Origin: Erythrobacter insulae
Lineage (GTDB): Bacteria > Pseudomonadota > Alphaproteobacteria > Sphingomonadales > Sphingomonadaceae
DNA: 64,000 nt
Assembly (NCBI RefSeq): GCF_007004095.1
Contig: NZ_VHJK01000001.1
Location: 1,306,501 to 1,370,500, forward strand
Reading direction: 5' to 3'
Translations under genes and position numbers: made by a program
In this document: positions 43,333 to 53,305 of the stretch, in pieces
How positions within the stretch are numbered: the first letter of the stretch is position 1
Layout: the number at the start of each line of letters is the position of its first letter
Notes under the pieces: generated by a model
Told to the model about the DNA's origin: nothing
Databases searched by the model: none
What the model saw: the letters and a program-made list of their open reading frames with translations, nothing else

Positions 43333-44547
43333 ATGCAAGCTTTGATGGAATTTTTCGCCCAGCAACCCCTTTGGTTGCAATCTTTGATTGGGCTGGTGCT
43401 GCTCGCGCTGGCTTCGTTGACCGTGAATTACGTGCTCAAACACGTCATCTTGCGGGTGCTGGCGCCGTATCTCGATACCAAGACGAAAACGAGTGACAAG
43501 GCCGCTGCGTGGCTTGCAACGGCGGCACCTTTGCTTGTGATTTCGCGCGGAATTCGGCTGGTCCCGAATTTGCCGGAAGAGGTGTACACTGTCATCACCA
43601 ATGTGGCGCAGGCGTTGATCGTCGTGTCGATTGCGATGGGTGTCGTCAAAGCGCTGACCTATGCCAATGAGCTGTATGAACGCCTGCCGCGGTCGCGCAA
43701 TCGCCCGATCAAAGGGTTTGTGCAGGTCGTAAAGATCCTTGTTCTTTGCGGCGCTGCGATTGTCATGATCTCGGTCTTGATCGATGAATCGCCGTTTTTA
43801 CTGCTTTCGGGTCTGGGCGCGATTACTGCGGTTTTGCTGCTCGTGTTCAAGGACACAATCCTGTCGCTCGTCGCAAGCGTTCAATTGACGTCCAACGATA
43901 TGCTGCGTGTAGGCGACTGGATCACCATGCCGAGCATGGATGCCGATGGTGATGTGATCGATATTTCTCTGCACACGGTAAAGGTTCAAAACTTCGACAA
44001 GACGATCACGACGATCCCGACCCACCGGCTGGTATCGGATGCGTTCCAAAATTGGCGCGGCATGGCGGAAAGTGGTGGTCGGCGGATCAAGCGATCAATC
44101 ACGATTGACCAGAATTCGGTCTGTTTTCTGTCGGACGAGCAAGTCCTGGGCCTTAAGAAATTCCGCATTCTCAAACCCTACCTCGCTGCGAAGCGTGATG
44201 AGATCAAGAATTGGAACACGCGCGAATTGTCGAGTGAAGAGGCTGTCCCGGTTAATGCGCGGCGGCTGACCAATCTCGGCACGATGCGCGCCTATATGCA
44301 GGCCTATATCAGCTGGCACCCTCAGATTGGTGACGATTTCCTGATGATGGTGCGGCAATTGCCATCGGGGCCGCAGGGTGTGCCATTGGAGATTTACTGC
44401 TTCACCAACACGACTGCGTGGGAGCAATATGAAGGCATCCAGGCGGACATATTCGACCACCTGATCGCGATTTTGCCTGAATTTGGCTTGCGCGTGTTCC
44501 AAGAACCGACCGGCGGCGATTTCGCGGCGCTGGTGCGCGGCGCATAA
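43333..44547 (+). CDS. mechanosensitive ion channel family protein (MscS-like)
   Basis: A 404-residue inner membrane protein: four to five hydrophobic segments in the first 180 residues, the last being the pore-lining helix (SGLGAITAVLLLVFKDTILSLVASVQL), then the cytoplasmic MscS beta domain (MLRVGDWITMPSMDADGDVIDISLHTVKVQNFDKT). The arrangement matches the YbdG/MscM-type branch. The start ATG 43333 is chosen because the protein proper begins with MQALMEFF; ATG 43312 and TTG/GTG positions further up are possible. Confidence 0.9.
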   Translation: MQALMEFFAQQPLWLQSLIGLVLLALASLTVNYVLKHVILRVLAPYLDTKTKTSDKAAAWLATAAPLLVISRGIRLVPNLPEEVYTVITNVAQALIVVSIAMGVVKALTYANELYERLPRSRNRPIKGFVQVVKILVLCGAAIVMISVLIDESPFLLLSGLGAITAVLLLVFKDTILSLVASVQLTSNDMLRVGDWITMPSMDADGDVIDISLHTVKVQNFDKTITTIPTHRLVSDAFQNWRGMAESGGRRIKRSITIDQNSVCFLSDEQVLGLKKFRILKPYLAAKRDEIKNWNTRELSSEEAVPVNARRLTNLGTMRAYMQAYISWHPQIGDDFLMMVRQLPSGPQGVPLEIYCFTNTTAWEQYEGIQADIFDHLIAILPEFGLRVFQEPTGGDFAALVRGA

Positions 44548-44552
44548 GAGTA

Positions 44553-44581
44553 CACCCGAAACGCCATCGGCATTTCGGGTG
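44553..44581. terminator. bidirectional-type hairpin between the MscS-like gene and ctrA
   Basis: A 9-bp stem (CACCCGAAA with TTTCGGGTG) encloses a further GCC-ATC-GGC stem. It lies between two convergent genes. There is no T run on either side, so it may be a rho-linked or transcript-end hairpin rather than a classical terminator. Confidence 0.5.
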
Positions 44582-44634
44582 CTCCATTATTCAAGCTTGT
44601 GGTTGCCACGCGGTGAGCGCGCCGGGCAAATAGA

Positions 44635-45330
44635 TTAAGCCGCTTCGGCTTCTTCGTTTGGATCGCGCAGCACATAGCCGCGGCCCCATACGGTTTCGAT
44701 ATAGTTTTCGCCGCCGCATGCATGGCTGAGCTTTTTGCGCAGCTTGCAAATGAAGACGTCGATAATTTTGAGTTCCGGCTCATCCATTCCGCCATACAGG
44801 TGGTTGAGGAACATCTCTTTGGTCAGCGTGGTGCCTTTGCGCAGTGAAAGCAGCTCAAGCATCGCGTATTCTTTGCCGGTCAGATGGACCCGTGCACCGT
44901 CAACTTCGACAGTCTTGGCATCAAGGTTCACGGCCAGTTTGCCGGTGCGGATGATCGACTGGCTGTGGCCTTTCGAACGGCGCACAACAGCATGAATGCG
45001 GGCAACCAGTTCTTCACGGTGGAACGGCTTGGTCACGTAATCGTCGGCACCAAAGCCGAACGAACGGATCTTGCTATCCATTTCGGCAATGCCCGACAGG
45101 ATCAGAACCGGCGTTTGCACCTTGGCAACGCGCAGCTTCTTAAGCACGTCATAGCCGTGCATATCCGGAAGGTTAAGGTCGAGTAAAATGATATCGTAAT
45201 CATACAACTTACCCAGATCGAGGCCTTCTTCGCCCAGATCAGTTGAATAGACATTAAAGCCCTCGGTGGTGAGCATGAGTTCAATCGCTTTCGCGGTTGT
45301 TGGCTCGTCCTCAATCAACAGCACTCGCAT
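44635..45330 (-). CDS. ctrA: cell-cycle master response regulator CtrA
   Basis: OmpR-class response regulator of 231 aa. The receiver domain has Glu7-Asp8-Glu9, phosphoacceptor Asp51 ([12 protein letters not shown]), Thr/Ser and Lys of the KPFHREEL region; the DNA-binding winged helix covers about 125-225 ([29 protein letters not shown]). The C-terminus ends in acidic-Ala residues, as in Caulobacter where an AA end is needed for ClpXP turnover. It controls cell cycle, flagella and, in many relatives, GTA genes. The 264-bp upstream region holds a CtrA-box and a GANTC site. Confidence 0.97.
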   Translation of the reverse strand: MRVLLIEDEPTTAKAIELMLTTEGFNVYSTDLGEEGLDLGKLYDYDIILLDLNLPDMHGYDVLKKLRVAKVQTPVLILSGIAEMDSKIRSFGFGADDYVTKPFHREELVARIHAVVRRSKGHSQSIIRTGKLAVNLDAKTVEVDGARVHLTGKEYAMLELLSLRKGTTLTKEMFLNHLYGGMDEPELKIIDVFICKLRKKLSHACGGENYIETVWGRGYVLRDPNEEAEAA

Positions 45331-45594
45331 TTCTGGTCCCCTAAGTTGCCCCGAAACGTGGCAGGCTCACCGCTTTGGTAAGCTGTGGTTGGTAACGCCT
45401 CGGTAAGAGGTGTTGTCATGTATTAACCACACAAGGTCTGAACGGAAAAGGTTAACGCGCCGTAAATAGAAGCCTTAAAAATTTGTGAGTCTTTGATGCC
45501 ACAGGTCTTTTTTGTGTCGTTAAAGCCGGGGTCTGCCTGAAAAGCCGGGCTTGTGCTTGAACTCGGGCGAACAATTCTGGTCTGGCTGCGCGGT
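45331..45594 (-). promoter_or_regulatory. ctrA promoter region with CtrA box-like and CcrM (GANTC) sites
   Basis: Between rpoN and ctrA on the minus strand. A near-match to the CtrA box TTAA-N7-TTAA is at 45452-45466 (TTAA, 7 bp, TAAA), and one GANTC methylation site (GAGTC) at 45487-45491; both are features of the Caulobacter ctrA promoter. A hairpin (AACGCCTC, loop GGTAA, GAGGTGTT) at 45394-45414 lies in what would be the leader. Confidence 0.5.
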
Positions 45595-47094
45595 TCAAAA
45601 CCCGTTCAATTTCTTTGCCCGCCGTCTTTGCGCGCTCGATCCGATCCCGATGGCTTCGCGGTATTTTGCGACTGTGCGCCGGGCGAGATCGAAGCCTTCT
45701 TCTTTAAGCAGGTCGGCCAGTTTCTGGTCTGACAGTACTTTTTTCGGATCTTCGGCATCCGTCAGCGCTTTGATCCGCGCTTTGATTGCTTCGGATGATG
45801 CGCCTTCGCCGTCGCTTGATCCGACCCCGCTGGTGAAGAAGTATTTCAGTTCAAAGCAGCCGCGATCGCAATGCAGGTATTTGTTGCTCGTGACGCGGCT
45901 AACCGTGCTTTCGTGCATGTCGATCTGTTCTGCCACCTCGCGCAGGGTCAGCGGGCGAAGTTCAGCAACGCCGCGGCGGAAAAAGCCGTCCTGCTGCTTA
46001 ACGATTTCAGCGGCAGTTTTAAGGATAGTTTTTTGCCGCTGGTCCAGCGCGCGGATTAACCAATGCGCATCGGCCAGCTTTTCCTTAAGCCAGCTTTGCG
46101 CTTCTTTATTAGGTGATCCCTGATTGAGCTCTACATAATAATCGCGGTTCACGATCAGGCGCGGCAGGGTTGCTTCATTCAATTTGATGTCCCAGCCGCC
46201 GTCGTCTTTTGCGCTCAGCAAAACATCAGGGACAACCGCATCATCGCTGGTGGGGGCAAAGGCTAGGCCCGGTTTCGGATCGTAGCTGCGCAATTCGCCC
46301 AGCATATCTCCAAAATCTTCATCATCGACCTCGCAAAGGCGTTTCAGCTTTTCGACCTCGCCGCGCGCAACCAGATCGAGGTTATCGATCAGTTTCGCCA
46401 TACACGGATCATATCGGTCGGCCTCACGCGCCTGCAATTCGAGACATTCCGCCAGACTGCGTGCGCCAACACCGGTCGGATCGAGCATTTGAACAACGGT
46501 CAGACCGTCCTCGACTTCATCACGCGTCACCCCGAGGTCTTGCGCAATCTCGCGCAGCCCTCCGCTGAGATACCCGGCATCGTCGAGCAGACCGATAATG
46601 TGGCGCGCGATAAAGGCTTCTTTAGCGTTGACCGCAATCGCGCCGACTTGATCATTCAGGTGCTGGCTTAAAGTCGTTTCGGAAGCGCGGGTGGCATTAA
46701 TGTCGGGGAATTCATCGCCCGCAGAATAACTCGCCGCCGAACCCCATTCGGCATCTCCCGATGCGCTCGCCGCTGATGATCCGTCGCCCGTATCGCGGTC
46801 CCTGTCGAGCGCGCCCGTATCCAGATCAAGCGGAGCCTCGCTTTCGCCTGCCCCCTGCGCCATCAACTGGTCACTGGTTAATTCTTCGCGCGGGATATCG
46901 TCGGGTTCGCCTGCGCCTTTATCTTCACTCGAAACAGATCCCGCCTCAAGCAGCGGATTGCTGTCCAGCGCATCACCGATGAAGGTTTCGATTTCAAGAT
47001 TGGACGCCGCCAGCAGCTTGATCGCCTGCTGCAATTGCGGCGTCATCACCAATTGCTGCGATTGGCGAAGGTCCAGTCTGGGTCCGAGCGCCAT
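45595..47094 (-). CDS. rpoN: RNA polymerase sigma-54 factor
   Basis: A 499-residue sigma-54. Region I is Gln/Leu-rich (RQSQQLVMTPQLQQAIKLL), region II is acidic (about 55-110), and the C-terminal DNA-binding part contains an HTH (LREVAEQIDMHESTVSRVTSNKYL) and the RpoN box ARRTVAKYREA. It follows lptB by 11 bp, the usual order, and is probably in the same transcript. The hpf and ptsN genes that usually follow are replaced by ctrA. Confidence 0.96.
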   Translation of the reverse strand: MALGPRLDLRQSQQLVMTPQLQQAIKLLAASNLEIETFIGDALDSNPLLEAGSVSSEDKGAGEPDDIPREELTSDQLMAQGAGESEAPLDLDTGALDRDRDTGDGSSAASASGDAEWGSAASYSAGDEFPDINATRASETTLSQHLNDQVGAIAVNAKEAFIARHIIGLLDDAGYLSGGLREIAQDLGVTRDEVEDGLTVVQMLDPTGVGARSLAECLELQAREADRYDPCMAKLIDNLDLVARGEVEKLKRLCEVDDEDFGDMLGELRSYDPKPGLAFAPTSDDAVVPDVLLSAKDDGGWDIKLNEATLPRLIVNRDYYVELNQGSPNKEAQSWLKEKLADAHWLIRALDQRQKTILKTAAEIVKQQDGFFRRGVAELRPLTLREVAEQIDMHESTVSRVTSNKYLHCDRGCFELKYFFTSGVGSSDGEGASSEAIKARIKALTDAEDPKKVLSDQKLADLLKEEGFDLARRTVAKYREAIGIGSSAQRRRAKKLNGF

Positions 47095-47105
47095 CGTGCT
47101 GACCG

Positions 47106-47903
47106 TTAGAGCGTGAAACTCTCGCCAAGGTAGAGACGTTTGACGTTCTCATCCGCAACGAGGTCTTGCGGAGTGCCCGCAAACAGGACTTGCCCGCCAT
47201 AAATGATGCAGGCGCGGTCTACGATATCCAGCGTCTCGCGCACATTGTGATCTGTAATCAGAACGCCGATCCCGCGCCGTTTCAGATCTTTTACAAGATC
47301 GCGAATGTCGCTGATCGAAAGCGGGTCGATCCCTGCAAAAGGTTCATCAAGCAGCATAATGGAAGGCTTTGCCGCAAGCGCACGCGCAATTTCGCAGCGC
47401 CGCCGCTCACCGCCCGATAGCGCCATTGCCGGGCTTTCCCGCAGACGCGTGAGCCCGAATTCGCTCAGCAAACGCTCCAGTTCGGCGGCGCGCGTATCGG
47501 CATCGGGCTCAACCATTTCCAGCACGCAGTTGATATTCTGTTCAACCGTCATGCCGCGAAAAATGCTGGTTTCCTGAGGCAAATAGCCGAGGCCAAGGAT
47601 CGCACGGCGATACATCGGCAGTTTCGTAACATCCTCACCGTCCATCAGGATACGGCCGGAATCTGGCTTAACCAGGCCCATGATGGAGTAAAAACACGTC
47701 GTCTTGCCTGCGCCGTTCGGCCCAAGCAGGCCGAGCACCTCGCCTTTGGCCACGCTAAGCGAGATGTCGGTCAGTACGGCGCGTTTGTCATAACTTTTGG
47801 CGATGGAAACAACTTCAAGCCCGCCCTCGGGCAACTCAGCGGCGGCGTCCGCGCTGAATTCAGGGCTTTCGGTCAGCTCTTCGAGGGTAGGAGACTCGCT
47901 CAT
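47106..47903 (-). CDS. lptB: LPS export ABC transporter ATP-binding protein
   Basis: Cytoplasmic ATPase powering lipopolysaccharide transport by LptFG-CA-DE, 265 aa. Walker A is GPNGAGKTTCFYSI, the Q-loop GYLPQE, ABC signature LSGGERRRCEIARAL and Walker B IMLLDEPFAGIDP. An N-terminal extension of about 30 acidic residues precedes the ABC domain. lptC and lptA, which normally sit directly upstream, are not there. The ATG at 47903 has no strong ribosome site. Confidence 0.94.
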   Translation of the reverse strand: MSESPTLEELTESPEFSADAAAELPEGGLEVVSIAKSYDKRAVLTDISLSVAKGEVLGLLGPNGAGKTTCFYSIMGLVKPDSGRILMDGEDVTKLPMYRRAILGLGYLPQETSIFRGMTVEQNINCVLEMVEPDADTRAAELERLLSEFGLTRLRESPAMALSGGERRRCEIARALAAKPSIMLLDEPFAGIDPLSISDIRDLVKDLKRRGIGVLITDHNVRETLDIVDRACIIYGGQVLFAGTPQDLVADENVKRLYLGESFTL

Positions 47904-48158
47904 GGATATTAGCTTTAGCAGCCTCCCGTTAACAGAAAAGGGTGTCTGGTCCGTTTTGGCAGGATTTTTGCTTTAAACCCCATTCAATCCGTCAACGACA
48001 AACGTTCATCGACGAGAATATCAACGATTACGGCGGTTTGTTCCGGATTCGCGATTGTGGCGCATGATCGTTTCGGGCGTTGGTTACCGCGCTTGCCAGA
48101 TGCGTGTGTCTTTGAGATACTACTGCCATAATAACACAAACCGTTGGGGAGCGGTATT

Positions 48159-48536
48159 ATGGCAAATCACGAAACGCAGGCTGCAGTCCAGACCGGGACG
48201 GAAGAACGGGGGACCGACTGGCGCAAATCGATCAGCGATCATGTCGCTTACGCATTGCTGACCTACACTGGCCTGCAAATCTTCGTCACGGTGAAAGCCC
48301 TTTCCGAAGGCCTTTCTTCCATTTTGCCTTATTTCGCTTTGATTGTGCTGGTTGCGGCCATCATTCCGGCGTGCCGCTGGTTTGAAAAACGCTGGCAGGG
48401 ACTATCGGACCAGGAAGCTTCGGATCCCGCCTATGCGGGTGCATTCCGGCGCGATACGATTTTGCTCTGGTCGCTTGCAATTGGATTGCCGCTCTTGCTG
48501 ACCGGCATCTTCAAAGCGCTCTTTTCTGTAATGTAA
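48159..48536 (+). CDS. hypothetical inner membrane protein
   Basis: A 125-residue protein with about three hydrophobic segments (about 30-50, 58-75 and 100-122) and a charged N-terminus; no family is recognised. ATG 48159 follows GGGGAG at good spacing, and the longer reading from 48144 adds five codons only. It is divergent from lptB and convergent with ppa. Its end overlaps a terminator belonging to ppa. Confidence 0.65.
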   Translation: MANHETQAAVQTGTEERGTDWRKSISDHVAYALLTYTGLQIFVTVKALSEGLSSILPYFALIVLVAAIIPACRWFEKRWQGLSDQEASDPAYAGAFRRDTILLWSLAIGLPLLLTGIFKALFSVM

Positions 48537-48570
48537 AAGGTGAGCGGGCGGCCATTGCCCCGGCTCACCT
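48535..48570 (-). terminator. intrinsic terminator after ppa
   Basis: On the minus strand an 8-bp stem (AGGTGAGC with GCTCACCT) with a GC-rich 17-nt loop is followed by TTTT, 12 bp beyond the ppa stop. It overlaps the stop codon of the convergent hypothetical gene. Confidence 0.7.
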
Positions 48571-48582
48571 CAAACTCACACG

Positions 48583-49119
48583 CTATTTTAAGGCAGCCTT
48601 TTCCCGCTCGATCGCTTCAAGGACGATCTGGCGGGCTTCTGCGGCATCGCCCCATTTACCGATACGGACCCATTTTTCGGCTTCCAGATCTTTGTAGTGT
48701 GTAAAGAAATGTTCGATCTGTTGTAGAATGATCGACGGCAAATCTTTGGTTTCGCCTACATCGGAATAATACGGGAATGTCGTATCCACGGGTACGCAGA
48801 TCAGTTTTTCATCGCCGCCATGCTCGTCTTCCAAGTTGAGAACACCAATGGGGCGCGCGCGGACTACGCAGCCTGCGATGAAGGGTGACCGGGCGATAAC
48901 CAACGCATCAAGCGGGTCGCCATCCGGTGAAAGAGTGTGCGGGACAAACCCGTAATTCGCCGGGTAGCGCATTGGCGTGTGCAGGATCCGGTCAACGAAC
49001 AGTGCGCCCGATTCCTTGTCGAATTCATATTTCACCGGTTCGCCGCCGGTTGGCACTTCGATAATGACGTTCAGAGCTTCTGGCGGATTTTCGCCAGTTG
49101 GAATTTTGTCGATACGCAT
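48583..49119 (-). CDS. ppa: inorganic pyrophosphatase
   Basis: Soluble family-I pyrophosphatase of 178 aa, hydrolysing PPi and pulling biosynthesis forward. The signature with Mg ligands ([11 protein letters not shown], with [10 protein letters not shown] nearby) and the catalytic YEFDKESG region are intact. ATG 49119 follows AGGAAC. It is divergent from hisS. Confidence 0.96.
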   Translation of the reverse strand: MRIDKIPTGENPPEALNVIIEVPTGGEPVKYEFDKESGALFVDRILHTPMRYPANYGFVPHTLSPDGDPLDALVIARSPFIAGCVVRARPIGVLNLEDEHGGDEKLICVPVDTTFPYYSDVGETKDLPSIILQQIEHFFTHYKDLEAEKWVRIGKWGDAAEARQIVLEAIEREKAALK

Positions 49120-49245
49120 GGGCCAAGTTCCTATTTTGGTGTTTCGCCCCTCTCCGCAAAGGCGTATTCGGGGCCGATAGCTTGCTCTCGATATTGCGGC
49201 AACCTTCTGTGTGCCCTAATCGCACCGTCAAACATCAGGATTGAT

Positions 49246-50493
49246 ATGAGCAAGAACACTCCCAAAGCCATTCGCGGCACTCAGGATATCTTCGGCGCAG
49301 ACGCGGAGGCGTTTGCCTTTGTGGTCGAAACATTTGAACGCGTGCGCAAACTTTATCGCTTTCGCCGTGTAGAAATGCCAGTTTTTGAAAAGACCGAAGT
49401 GTTCAGCCGGGCGATTGGCGAAACCACCGATGTTGTCTCGAAAGAGATGTATTCGTTTGAGGATCGCGGCGGGGATTCGCTGACGCTTAGGCCTGAATTC
49501 ACGGCAGGCATGGCGCGCGCATATCTGACCAACGGTTGGCAGCAGCACGCGCCCTTAAAGGCTGCGACGCACGGCCCGCTGTTCCGATATGAACGCCCGC
49601 AAAAGGGCCGCTATCGCCAGTTCCACCAGATCGATGCCGAGATTATCGGCGCGGCTGAACCACAGGCGGATGTTGAATTGCTCGCCATGTCCGATCAGCT
49701 TTTGAAAGAACTGGGTATCGAGGGCGTAACGTTGCACCTCAACACGCTCGGCGATGCCGATAGCCGCGAAAAATGGCGCGCTGCGTTGATCGAATACTTT
49801 CGCGCAGTCCAAGGTGAATTGTCCGAAGATTCGCAAGAGCGGTTGGAGAAAAATCCGCTGCGCATCCTCGACAGCAAGGATCGGCGGGACCAGCAATTCG
49901 TGGCCGGTGCCCCCAAGATTGACGATTTTCTGACCGAGGAAGCCACCGCATTTTTTGAAGCGGTCACCAGCGGATTGGATGCAGCGGGCGTAAAATGGAC
50001 CCGCGCCGAAAGCCTTGTGCGCGGGCTCGATTATTACCGCCACACTGCGTTTGAATTCATTCCCGATGAAGGATCAGCCGCGGCAGACGCATTGGGCGCG
50101 CAAAGCACAATTCTGGGCGGCGGGCGGTATGACGGCCTGATGGAAAGCCTCGGCGGCGCGCCAACGCCTGCGGTCGGCTGGGCTGCGGGGATTGAGCGGC
50201 TGGCGATGCTGGTGGGTGAACGCAATGCCGCGCGCGCCGATGTTGTCGTGGTGGTTGAGGATGATGCAATGACTGCGCAAGGTCAGGCCGCCGTAAGCGC
50301 CATTCGTCATGCCGGCCTATCAGCCGAATTCATCGCATCCGGAGGGAAGAAAAAGCGATTCGATAAAGCCGTAAAGGTCGGCAGCCGTGTCATATTGGCC
50401 ATGAGCGATGGAGAGCGCCGATTGAGGTATGACGAGAACGCATCGAAGAAAGACGAGCTAGCGGAAAAGCTCCGCGAACTGGGTCTCGACTGA
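49246..50493 (+). CDS. hisS: histidyl-tRNA synthetase
   Basis: Class-II aminoacyl-tRNA synthetase charging tRNA(His), 415 aa. Motif 1 region ([10 protein letters not shown]), motif 2 ([18 protein letters not shown]), the histidine A loop ([12 protein letters not shown]) and motif 3 ([26 protein letters not shown]) are visible, followed by an anticodon-binding C-terminal domain. ATG 49246 follows AGGA. The stop overlaps the prfA start by one base (TGATG). Confidence 0.96.
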   Translation: MSKNTPKAIRGTQDIFGADAEAFAFVVETFERVRKLYRFRRVEMPVFEKTEVFSRAIGETTDVVSKEMYSFEDRGGDSLTLRPEFTAGMARAYLTNGWQQHAPLKAATHGPLFRYERPQKGRYRQFHQIDAEIIGAAEPQADVELLAMSDQLLKELGIEGVTLHLNTLGDADSREKWRAALIEYFRAVQGELSEDSQERLEKNPLRILDSKDRRDQQFVAGAPKIDDFLTEEATAFFEAVTSGLDAAGVKWTRAESLVRGLDYYRHTAFEFIPDEGSAAADALGAQSTILGGGRYDGLMESLGGAPTPAVGWAAGIERLAMLVGERNAARADVVVVVEDDAMTAQGQAAVSAIRHAGLSAEFIASGGKKKRFDKAVKVGSRVILAMSDGERRLRYDENASKKDELAEKLRELGLD

Positions 50494-51560
50494 TGCAAAT
50501 TCCTGCCACTCGCCTTGACCAGATCGCCAATCGTTTTGCGGAGCTGGAGGCGCGCATGGCGTCGGGCACTCTCGAAGGCGACGCCTTCGTTCAGGCAAGC
50601 CGCGATTATGCCGAGTTGGAGCCGGTCGCGAAAATCGCCGCCGAGGTGAAGGCTATGCGAGATGAGGTCACCGGTCTCGAAGAAATGCTGGCCGATTCCG
50701 AAATGAAAGCGATTGCGGAAGAAGAGCTGGCCGCGATCCGCGAGGCTCTGCCGGAAAAAGAACGGAAACTGGCCCTCGCCCTGCTGCCGCGCGATGCCGC
50801 CGATAGCAAGCCCGCAATGCTGGAAATCCGGGCCGGGACAGGCGGCGATGAAGCGGCATTGTTCGCAGGCGATCTTTACCGGATGTATGAACGCTTTGCC
50901 GCCGAGAACGGTTGGAAGGTTGAGCCGGTCAATATGAGCGCGTCCGAAGTTGGCGGATTCAAGGAAATCGTGGCCAACATCACCGGCAATGGTGTGTTCG
51001 CGCGGCTCAAGTTTGAAAGCGGTGTGCACCGCGTCCAGCGTGTGCCGGTAACGGAAAGCGGCGGACGGATACATACGTCTGCGGCGACGGTCGCTGTCTT
51101 GCCTGAACCCGATGATGTTGATGTGAATATCGATCCGGGCGATCTCAAGATTGACACATATCGGGCCAGCGGGGCCGGCGGTCAGCACGTCAACACCACC
51201 GATTCTGCGATCCGCATTACGCATGAGCCGAGCGGTATTGTTGTGACCTGTCAGGACGGGCGCAGCCAGCACAAGAACCGTGAAAAGGCGATGCAGGTTC
51301 TGCGCGCGCGGCTCTATGAAAAAAGCCGCGATGAAGCACAGGGTGCCGAAGCCGAAGCGCGCAAGGCAATGGTCGGCAGCGGCGATCGGTCCGAGCGCAT
51401 CCGTACCTACAATTTCCCGCAGGGCCGCGTGACGGATCACCGCATCGGGCTGACGCTGCACAAACTCGAAGAGGTGCTGGCTGGTCCAGGATTAACCGAG
51501 CTTGTCGATGCGCTGACGGCGGAGGATGAGGGCAAACGGCTTGCGGCGATGAACGAGTGA
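50493..51560 (+). CDS. prfA: peptide chain release factor 1
   Basis: A 355-residue release factor recognising UAA and UAG. The catalytic GGQ is in [16 protein letters not shown], and the codon-recognition region precedes it (the PVT-type segment appears as [13 protein letters not shown]). The start ATG overlaps the hisS stop and the end overlaps prmC (GTGA), so all three are translationally coupled. Confidence 0.97.
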   Translation: MQIPATRLDQIANRFAELEARMASGTLEGDAFVQASRDYAELEPVAKIAAEVKAMRDEVTGLEEMLADSEMKAIAEEELAAIREALPEKERKLALALLPRDAADSKPAMLEIRAGTGGDEAALFAGDLYRMYERFAAENGWKVEPVNMSASEVGGFKEIVANITGNGVFARLKFESGVHRVQRVPVTESGGRIHTSAATVAVLPEPDDVDVNIDPGDLKIDTYRASGAGGQHVNTTDSAIRITHEPSGIVVTCQDGRSQHKNREKAMQVLRARLYEKSRDEAQGAEAEARKAMVGSGDRSERIRTYNFPQGRVTDHRIGLTLHKLEEVLAGPGLTELVDALTAEDEGKRLAAMNE

Positions 51561-52381
51561 GTGTTGCCGATGCAATCCGCGCGGCCACCGCAAAGCTCAC
51601 CTTGACGAGCGATACTGCGCGACTGGATGCGGAATTGTTGATGGCGCATGCCCTTGGCCTAACCCGGTCGGACATGTTGATCCGTGCGATGCAAGGCGAG
51701 ATTCCGAGCGCGTTCAATGGGTTGATCGAACGCCGCGCAACACGGGAGCCGGTTGCGCATATCATCGGGGAGGCGGAGTTTTACGGGCGATCGTTTCGTA
51801 TTTCACAAGATGTTTTGATACCGCGCGGCGACAGCGAAACGTTGATAGAGGCAGCGCGGGAATATGCTGGCAATGCCCGCCGTGTCCTCGATCTGGGAAC
51901 AGGGTCTGGCGCGCTTCTGATAACGGCTATGCTTGAGCTGGGGATCGGAAACGGCGTCGGGGTGGATGCTTCAGGCGCAGCTTTGGCCATGGCGAAAGGG
52001 AATGCGAGCGCGCTGGGGCTGGATGATGATAGAGCCGAATTTCACCTGCGTGATTGGCGCGAAGCGGGCTGGGCCAAAGGCTTGGGGAGATTTGACCTTA
52101 TTCTTTGCAATCCGCCGTATGTTGAAATCGACGCCGAGCTTGAGCCTGATGTGCGTGATTTCGAACCGGCGGACGCGCTGTTTTCCGGACCCGAGGGACT
52201 TGACGATTATCGCATTCTTCTGCCGCAGCTTGGCAACCTGATGTCTAAAAATGCCGTTGCGGTGTTTGAAATCGGCGCCGCGCAGCAACAGTCGGTTTCC
52301 GATATCGCATCAGCCTGCGGATTCACCGTTGAGGCGAGAAATGATCTCGCGGCAAGACCGCGCGCTTTAATCATCCGATGA
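51557..52381 (+). CDS. prmC: release factor N5-glutamine methyltransferase
   Basis: SAM-dependent methyltransferase of 274 aa that modifies the GGQ glutamine of RF1/RF2. The SAM motif [13 protein letters not shown] and the catalytic NPPY motif ([11 protein letters not shown]) are intact. The GTG start at 51557 overlaps the stop of prfA, its substrate's gene, a conserved pairing. Confidence 0.95.
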   Translation: MSVADAIRAATAKLTLTSDTARLDAELLMAHALGLTRSDMLIRAMQGEIPSAFNGLIERRATREPVAHIIGEAEFYGRSFRISQDVLIPRGDSETLIEAAREYAGNARRVLDLGTGSGALLITAMLELGIGNGVGVDASGAALAMAKGNASALGLDDDRAEFHLRDWREAGWAKGLGRFDLILCNPPYVEIDAELEPDVRDFEPADALFSGPEGLDDYRILLPQLGNLMSKNAVAVFEIGAAQQQSVSDIASACGFTVEARNDLAARPRALIIR

Positions 52382-52621
52382 AGAAAATGTTTACAGGGCT
52401 TGGCAAAAGCACTCCGGCTCGCTAATTCAGAACTAGGTCACCGATATGCGAAGGGCGCAGATCGCTGAACCAAGCTCCAAATTCGATGTCAGACGGCCAT
52501 CAGGGCAACCCCTTGGCCAAGGCAGCGCGGAGCGCGCGTCAGTTTGGCGCAAAGACGAAAGGTCTGTTGGCCCCGGAGCATGTTTTAGAATGCACCACGG
52601 CCGCAAACAGGAAGAATTTCC

Positions 52622-53272
52622 TTGAACAACAATCGTAACAACAATCGTCGTCGCGGTCGCGGAAACCGCAACCCGCAAGGTGCGGCGAACAACCAGAACC
52701 GCATCGATAGCCGCGCACGCGGCAATGCGCCGCAGCTCCTCGACAAGTATAAAAAGCTTGCACAGGATGCGCAGCACCATGGTGATCGTGTCCAGGCGGA
52801 ATATTATCTTCAATTTGCAGATCATTATTTCCGCGTGATTGCAGATAATAAAGCGCGCCAAGACGAAGCACGGGCCAAACGTAATGACGAGCGCGGCCCC
52901 TCTGGCGATGACAGCGATGAAGACGAAGACGGCGATAACCGCCGCCGCAACAGCAATCGCCGCCCGCGCGGACGCCGTGAAGACGGCGAAGACCAGCGCG
53001 ACAGCAACCGGTCCGATGAAAACGACGCTGATGACGATTCCGATAACGAAACGTCAGAAGAAGTCGAAAAGCCAAAGCGCCGCGCACGCAAACCGCGCAG
53101 CGATGCGGACACTACGGAGAAGCCCAAACGCAGGAAGCCGCGCGCAAGCCGGCCCGACAAAGGCGACCGTGGCGGCGATACCGCAGCAGAGATCGACTCA
53201 TCGGTTCTGCCACCGGCTATCGGTGTTGGATCGGCCAAAGACAGCGACGACAGTTTAGAAGTTGTCGGTTAA
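52622..53272 (+). CDS. DUF4167 protein, basic/acidic RNA-binding-like
   Basis: A 216-residue protein with a conserved N-terminal DUF4167 domain (Asn/Arg-rich start, then the helical LDKYKKLAQDAQHHGDRVQAEYYLQFADHYFRVI) and a long disordered tail of alternating acidic and basic Arg/Lys-rich runs. The start is TTG 52622, supported by AGGAAG 7 nt upstream and by the family N-terminus. The family is restricted to alphaproteobacteria and its function is unknown, possibly RNA-linked. The 240 bp upstream hold no gene. Confidence 0.88.
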   Translation: MNNNRNNNRRRGRGNRNPQGAANNQNRIDSRARGNAPQLLDKYKKLAQDAQHHGDRVQAEYYLQFADHYFRVIADNKARQDEARAKRNDERGPSGDDSDEDEDGDNRRRNSNRRPRGRREDGEDQRDSNRSDENDADDDSDNETSEEVEKPKRRARKPRSDADTTEKPKRRKPRASRPDKGDRGGDTAAEIDSSVLPPAIGVGSAKDSDDSLEVVG

Positions 53273-53305
53273 GCGTTAGACACTGCGCGAACCCGGAGCG
53301 GATTG

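Noticed and set aside
50307-51461. Minus-strand open frame of 384 codons opposite prfA and hisS
   Set aside because: Antisense to two essential, fully conserved genes; caused by codon bias.
52379-52426. 15-codon frame starting MKKMFTGLG overlapping the prmC stop as ATGA
   Set aside because: Very short, no ribosome site of its own beyond coupling, not recognised; likely chance.
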